5,373 nucleotides of DNA from Candidatus Heimdallarchaeota archaeon. GTDB lineage: Archaea; Asgardarchaeota; Heimdallarchaeia; JABLTI01. A model generated the notes under the pieces. The model had not been told where the DNA came from. It saw only the letters and a program-made list of their open reading frames with translations, and ran no database searches. Positions within the stretch are counted from its first letter, which is position 1. Every line of letters begins with the position of its first letter. Both the position numbers and the translations under genes were made by a program. This document shows, piece after piece, positions 4,703 through 5,373 of the stretch. Location: positions 1 through 5,373 of the forward strand of contig DAOVHJ010000197.1 of assembly GCA_030671945.1 (NCBI GenBank). Direction: 5' to 3'.

Positions 4703-5373
4703 ATGAATATAGAAAATCTCACAAAAAAAGAATTAAATAAGCAATTAAAGTTACGTCAGCTTGAAAAGCTAGAAGCAGTTAGTGTTTTTGTTGGAGGAGT
4801 AGCTCATGAGTTTAATAATTTGCTTACAATTGTTCAAGGTCATATTGAATTATTATCAAATAAAATGACTGAATTACCTCCCGAGTATAGTGATAGTTTG
4901 AAAAAGATTTCAAGTGCTTCTTATAGGATGAATAAACTAATTAATCAATTACTTTATTTTGGACGCAAACAAGAATTGGAAAAATCACCATTCAATGTAA
5001 ATGAAGTTATTAATTATATAAAAACTACTCAGAGTCAATTAAATAAAGAAAATCTAACAATTAAATTAGGACTTGCGTCTAATCTTTGGAAAATAAAAGG
5101 TGACAGAAAAAGCATTGAACAACTTCTTATGGATCTAATAGTTAGTGCAAAAGAACGCTTACAAAAACATGATGCAATTTCAATTAAAACTAATAATATA
5201 ATTGTTGATGATATTTATTGTGAAAAAATCCCAGATGCTTATATCGGTCGATTTGTTCGTATAGTAATTGAAGATACAGGGGCAGCAATTTCAAATGAAA
5301 ACTTAAATAATTTATTTGATCCTTTTTTTGCTCCAAATGGTTTGGCAAAAGGATTGAAATTAACATTATCCGC
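4703..5373 (+). CDS. HisKA-type histidine kinase-like protein with degenerate ATP-binding domain (3' end outside window)
   Basis: A two-component-type protein, 223 complete codons in the window and still open at the right edge. Residues 8-30 form a short basic helix. The H box is intact: VGGVAHEFNNLL with His35 as phospho-acceptor, followed by a four-helix-bundle-like dimerisation segment to about 90. The ATPase domain starts near 100 and is recognisable but degraded. The N box reads MDLIVSA (143-149), with Ser148 where the Mg-binding Asn belongs; G1 reads DTGAA (191-195) instead of DxGxG; the F box FDPFF (205-209) is intact; G2 reads KGLKLTLS (216-223) where KGTGLGLS is expected, losing both loop glycines. 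No sensor, PAS or membrane region precedes the H box. Start ATG 4703 is preferred; an in-frame GTG at 4670 (11 codons longer) directly follows a stop. Likely a pseudokinase or phosphotransfer protein; ordinary kinase activity is doubtful. A domain may follow beyond the window. Confidence 0.85.
   Translation, partial: MNIENLTKKELNKQLKLRQLEKLEAVSVFVGGVAHEFNNLLTIVQGHIELLSNKMTELPPEYSDSLKKISSASYRMNKLINQLLYFGRKQELEKSPFNVNEVINYIKTTQSQLNKENLTIKLGLASNLWKIKGDRKSIEQLLMDLIVSAKERLQKHDAISIKTNNIIVDDIYCEKIPDAYIGRFVRIVIEDTGAAISNENLNNLFDPFFAPNGLAKGLKLTLS

Noticed and set aside
1..5373. CRISPR array, tRNA or rRNA gene, insertion sequence, phage or defence system
   Set aside because: No regularly spaced direct repeats, no cloverleaf-like GC-rich segments, no transposase, integrase or known defence motifs were seen on either strand.

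Overview
The window is strongly AT-rich and reads as archaeal, most likely from the Asgard (Promethearchaeota) group and perhaps a Heimdallarchaeia-type lineage. This is inferred from style, not from a marker gene. The clues are an AlaX-type free-standing alanyl-tRNA editing protein, a secreted subtilase ending in a Thr/Pro linker, Pro-Gly-Phe, a membrane helix and Arg/Lys, a long divergent tetratricopeptide-repeat protein, a soluble HisKA protein, weak Shine-Dalgarno signals, and T-rich rather than hairpin-type gene ends.

Layout, left to right. Positions 1-741 (+) hold the C-terminal six-helix half of a major facilitator superfamily transporter, cut by the window edge. A purine-run/T-run boundary follows as its likely terminator. 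At 815-2059 (+) lies a complete secreted and anchored S8 (subtilisin-like) protease. It ends 3 bp from the end of a convergent gene at 2063-2827 (-), an AlaX-type trans-editing enzyme for mischarged tRNA-Ala. Upstream of that on the same strand, 54 bp away, is a 489-residue TPR-like protein (2882-4351, -) with a TTG start. A stretch of about 350 bp (4352-4702) separates it from a divergent HisKA protein (4703 to the right edge, +). That stretch holds a doubtful 67-codon reading frame and a 12-bp perfect inverted repeat made of two small dyads 21 bp apart.

The genes do not form one pathway. Transporter, protease and tRNA-editing enzyme look like independent housekeeping or surface functions. 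The most unusual part is the right end. The kinase-like protein keeps its phospho-acceptor histidine box, but has lost the key Asn of the N box, the second Gly of the G1 box and both glycines of the G2 box, and it has no sensor domain. It therefore looks like a pseudokinase or histidine phosphotransfer protein (in the style of Spo0B/ChpT) rather than an ordinary sensor kinase, and a twin-dyad element sits directly in its probable promoter. All function calls rest on motif reading by eye; no database search was possible.
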